From contig CALZAJ010000001.1 in NCBI GenBank assembly GCA_945613785.1, positions 1 through 40,363 of the forward strand: a DNA stretch of 40,363 nucleotides, written 5' to 3'. The position numbers and the translations under genes are program-made. Position 1 is the first letter of the stretch. Each line of letters starts with the position of its first letter. Source of the DNA: an uncultured Verrucomicrobiota bacterium. GTDB taxonomy: Bacteria > Verrucomicrobiota > Kiritimatiellia > RFP12 > UBA1067. Shown here piece after piece: positions 37,901 through 40,363 of the stretch. The notes beneath the pieces were generated by a model. That model searched no databases. It was not told where the DNA came from and was given only the letters and a program-made list of their open reading frames with translations.

Positions 37901-40233
37901 GGACGATAGAAGAACAGCAGCGCATCAGTCACGGATATCATCAGCTGCTCCGGTTTGTAGTATCCGCTGGGCACCGTGTTCCGATCCGAGCCAAGCGGAA
38001 ACGTCACATGCCACTCACCGACAGCATTGTATCCGTCGATGATCGCAATGTCAAGCGGGTAACGACGATCCGTGACCTGCGGCATGAAGTCGTTCGCGCG
38101 GACGAGCCAGACAGGCTGGGAATTGTCGAGCCAACTCTTCACCGCGGCCTTCTGTTTCTCAAGTTCCGCCGCCGTCTTGACCTCGACGAAGGCTTTCTTC
38201 GTGTCCTTGACCTTGAGCTTCTTCGCGCATTTCTTGATCCAGGCCGGAAGCTTGCCGAAGTCACGGTCACGAAGGCCCGATGCGTTTGCAAGCTCCTTCA
38301 TCGCCCCGAAGTAGGCCTCGAACTCACCCATGCGGCTGCCAGGACGCCCCTCGGTCGGATGCGTATGGACGCGACGGACGTCGATTCCCTTGCCGCCCTT
38401 GGCGGGTCCGCCAGGCTGGACGCCGTAGTAGACGCCCGTCGACATCAGCGAAATGATCGTGCTTGCGGAATTGAACCACTGCCCGTCGGGATTGATCGTG
38501 AAATACCAACGCGTGATGTAGAAGTTGTTGAGAAGGTGATCCGTCAACAACGGCGGAACCTCCTCGACCGCCTTCGGCGTCGTGACCTCGATCTCCTTTT
38601 TCGAGTAGGTGATGCCGTTCGCGTTCTTCACGTACGCACGGACATAGTACTTCGTCCCGGGCTTGAGTCCGAGAATGCGCGCATCGTAGCGATCGTAGTG
38701 ATAGAGCGGATAACGGTTCTTCGCAATCGTGGGATTCTTCCGCACGTCCCACGTGAATCCGTACTCGTCCAAGAGCGGCTCGCCACGGTACATGATGTCG
38801 CAGACAGGACGCATCGAAGTCGGCAGGACCTCGGTCACTTCCGTCAGACGAATGCGAGGCAAGAGCGCGTCCTTGAGATCCTTCGGCGTCAGCTTCGGCT
38901 TGATGAAGGCGAGCTTGAACGAACATTTACCATCCGCCTCCTTGATGTCCGTGATCTCTATGCCACCGTCGATCAACGGTGGAATGCGCGCGACGATCGG
39001 ACTCTTCATCGTGAAACTGTCACCCGTATGGAAATAAGCCGCGGGACTGCTCCCCGTCGCCTTGAAGAACGGATCGTCCGCCCGATAGGTGTAACACAGG
39101 TCCGGCGGACCCATCATCGGCGAAGTGAAGGTGACGTTGATGACATGGATCAACAGACCCTGCTCGCCCGGATGCCCAACCGGTCTCTTCTCATTTGAGA
39201 CGTACTCGACGTAGAACATGTAGTTCGGATGCGAAGATGGAATGAAGCATCCGAGGGTCGGCTGCGGCGCGCGCGGCTCGCGCGAGACGCGCGACGAACG
39301 CGGATCAAGCGTATAGACACCGTCCGCCTTCAGGACAGGATAGGTCTCGGGCGGCACGAAGGCATGGTAGATGACGCGGTCACAGGCCATGCCCGTCGGA
39401 CTGTAGCTCCACGGCAGACAAGGCGTTCCCGCGAAACCGTCATGCTTCTCTGTCGCATGATAGTAGTCCGGAGAGCCGAGGTCGTGTCCCAGTTCATGCA
39501 CCATGACCTGTCCGTCCCCCGGCCACGTCGCCTGCGGCAGCGAATTCGGCCACAACGGCTCGGCCCAGGCAATCTGCGGATTGTACATCCCGATCTCATC
39601 CTTGTCCCAGGCGTTCTTGGGCTTCGGATAGGCCGTGCGCAGATGCTGCTCGACCTTCGCGCGGTCGAGGTTCTTGCAATAGACGTAACAGGTCAGCGCG
39701 CCCTTCTTGAAGCCCTTCCCGTTGCGCTGGACAAACGCCAGCGCATCCTGGCGCAACTTCACCGCGCGAGCCTGTCCCTCCCCGTCATTGTTCCAGCCGA
39801 TCTTGTTGCCCCAGCGATCCCAGCGACAGTAGTAGCCAAAAGGATTGGGCGCGACATAGACCGTCGGATAAACCGCCAGGACCGGATACGTCGTATTCTG
39901 CGAATAGTCATCGTAGTAGTCCTTGATCGTATAGGCTCCGCCCTGAATGTGATCCAGGTCGTTCATCACCGCCTTCGGGTCTGGCGGCGTGCAGTCCGGA
40001 AAGGTGATGCAGACGAGATCGACCTGAAAAGCCCCCGTAAAGACCGGCTTCAGACGCTTCGGACCCCAGTTCGCCGTCGTGATCTTCTGATCGGCCGTGC
40101 GACTCTGGAATTCGTTCGGCAACGGCAGCTTCCCCGGCGCCGCACCCTTGCCCTTCGACGGCGCGGCAATGGCACCGCCGGCAAAAAGCACGGCGGCGGC
40201 CAGGAACAACAGATTTGCGCGAAAACGAATCAT
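37897..40233 (-). CDS. Secreted M6-family metallopeptidase
   Basis: 778 residues. Signal peptide about 1-23 (cut after IAA). The active site HELGHDLGSPD (246-256) follows the HExxHxxGxxD metzincin rule of the M6 (immune-inhibitor-A-like) family. A fibronectin-III-like domain lies at about 460-560 (LGLKPGTKYYVRAYVKNANGITYS). The last 200 residues contain a segment (LDIAIIDGYNAVGEWHVTFPLG) reminiscent of the papain/C10-type core but without a clear Cys-His pair. It is probably a secreted protein-degrading enzyme. The ATG overlaps the stop of an upstream reading frame by 4 nt. Confidence 0.85.
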   Translation of the reverse strand: MIRFRANLLFLAAAVLFAGGAIAAPSKGKGAAPGKLPLPNEFQSRTADQKITTANWGPKRLKPVFTGAFQVDLVCITFPDCTPPDPKAVMNDLDHIQGGAYTIKDYYDDYSQNTTYPVLAVYPTVYVAPNPFGYYCRWDRWGNKIGWNNDGEGQARAVKLRQDALAFVQRNGKGFKKGALTCYVYCKNLDRAKVEQHLRTAYPKPKNAWDKDEIGMYNPQIAWAEPLWPNSLPQATWPGDGQVMVHELGHDLGSPDYYHATEKHDGFAGTPCLPWSYSPTGMACDRVIYHAFVPPETYPVLKADGVYTLDPRSSRVSREPRAPQPTLGCFIPSSHPNYMFYVEYVSNEKRPVGHPGEQGLLIHVINVTFTSPMMGPPDLCYTYRADDPFFKATGSSPAAYFHTGDSFTMKSPIVARIPPLIDGGIEITDIKEADGKCSFKLAFIKPKLTPKDLKDALLPRIRLTEVTEVLPTSMRPVCDIMYRGEPLLDEYGFTWDVRKNPTIAKNRYPLYHYDRYDARILGLKPGTKYYVRAYVKNANGITYSKKEIEVTTPKAVEEVPPLLTDHLLNNFYITRWYFTINPDGQWFNSASTIISLMSTGVYYGVQPGGPAKGGKGIDVRRVHTHPTEGRPGSRMGEFEAYFGAMKELANASGLRDRDFGKLPAWIKKCAKKLKVKDTKKAFVEVKTAAELEKQKAAVKSWLDNSQPVWLVRANDFMPQVTDRRYPLDIAIIDGYNAVGEWHVTFPLGSDRNTVPSGYYKPEQLMISVTDALLFFYRP

Positions 40234-40331
40234 TTCACGCCAATCTTCTTGATGCGCTTGAGGATATCGGCCTTGCCTTCGGACGAGATCGACTTGTTAT
40301 TGATTCGGAGTCCACCGAGATCTACTCGTTC
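40230..40331 (-). pseudogene. C-terminal tail of an upstream reading frame, interrupted or at window edge
   Basis: On the minus strand an open frame of about 33 codons ends ILKRIKKIGVK and stops at 40230-40232, overlapping the M6 peptidase ATG as ATGA. It has no ATG, GTG or TTG start and is preceded in frame by TAA (40332-40334). The coupling overlap suggests a real gene end, so the stop may be a mutation, frameshift or sequence-end error. The function was not recognised. Confidence 0.3.
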
Positions 40332-40363
40332 TTAGTTCTACAGTCCGACGATCAACAATGATG

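Overview
The window is a gene-dense bacterial chromosome segment (high-GC, intergenic gaps almost all under 200 bp, about 45 genes, roughly 38 of them on the minus strand). The gene set points to a diderm, strictly anaerobic fermenter: an outer-membrane beta-barrel, L,D-transpeptidase and lipoproteins, superoxide reductase, Feo ferrous-iron uptake, a diphosphate-type phosphofructokinase, a 2[4Fe-4S] ferredoxin and the MEP isoprenoid enzyme IspH. A GHL10 glycosidase-like protein, a DUF1570-like peptidase, an M6 peptidase and a small LPWxT-type lipoprotein are the kind of content seen in PVC-group bacteria (Kiritimatiellae / Lentisphaeria / Verrucomicrobia). That placement is inference. No rRNA, tRNA, CRISPR array, IS element or phage gene was seen; this looks like core chromosome.

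Layout. 0-3 kb (minus): CHR-family transporter (cut by the window edge), DEDDh exonuclease, folP, rnhB and a small membrane protein. folP and rnhB carry copies of a 13-bp motif, GGGGTCTGTCCCC, inside their reading frames. 3-5.4 kb: L,D-transpeptidase (+), superoxide reductase and metF. 5.5-9.4 kb: a feo operon, feoA-feoB-Cys-rich protein-outer-membrane barrel, bounded by an extended -10 promoter with a DtxR-like palindrome and by a clear terminator. 9.6-10.4 kb: two Hsp20 genes (+) with a terminator. 10.4-17.1 kb: polar amino-acid ABC uptake operon with two binding-protein/permease fusions, one free binding lipoprotein, one ATPase and an embedded NhaC-type antiporter. 17.1-20.4 kb: trmD, GHL10 protein and EamA transporter with overlapping genes. 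20.5-25.7 kb: ferredoxin, and a pfp-HAD-like-mazG-ispH-dsbD operon. 25.7-30.1 kb: ribH; comEC-mscS-pseudouridine synthase-deoC. 30.2-32.5 kb: tgt-yajC-LysM protein. 32.6-35.7 kb (+): coiled-coil membrane protein, tiny lipoprotein, S4-type pseudouridine synthase, 15-residue-repeat protein. 35.7-40.3 kb (minus): Nudix hydrolase, folB, and two translationally coupled secreted metallopeptidases, preceded by a broken or edge-damaged reading frame.

Expression signals are unusually readable. Many promoters are extended -10 elements (TGnTATAAT or near) without a good -35 box, and in four genes (ldt, trmD, tgt, folB) the -10 hexamer lies only 6-8 nt before the start codon, which predicts leaderless mRNAs. 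Neighbouring genes are often coupled by ATGA, GTGA or TGATG overlaps. The points most worth following are the 13-bp palindrome spreading through coding sequence in several frames, a separate 8-bp-period repeat that occurs both next to folP and inside deoC, the porin-like barrel in the feo operon, and a shared TerB-like acidic tail on the ABC ATPase and the adjacent NhaC antiporter.
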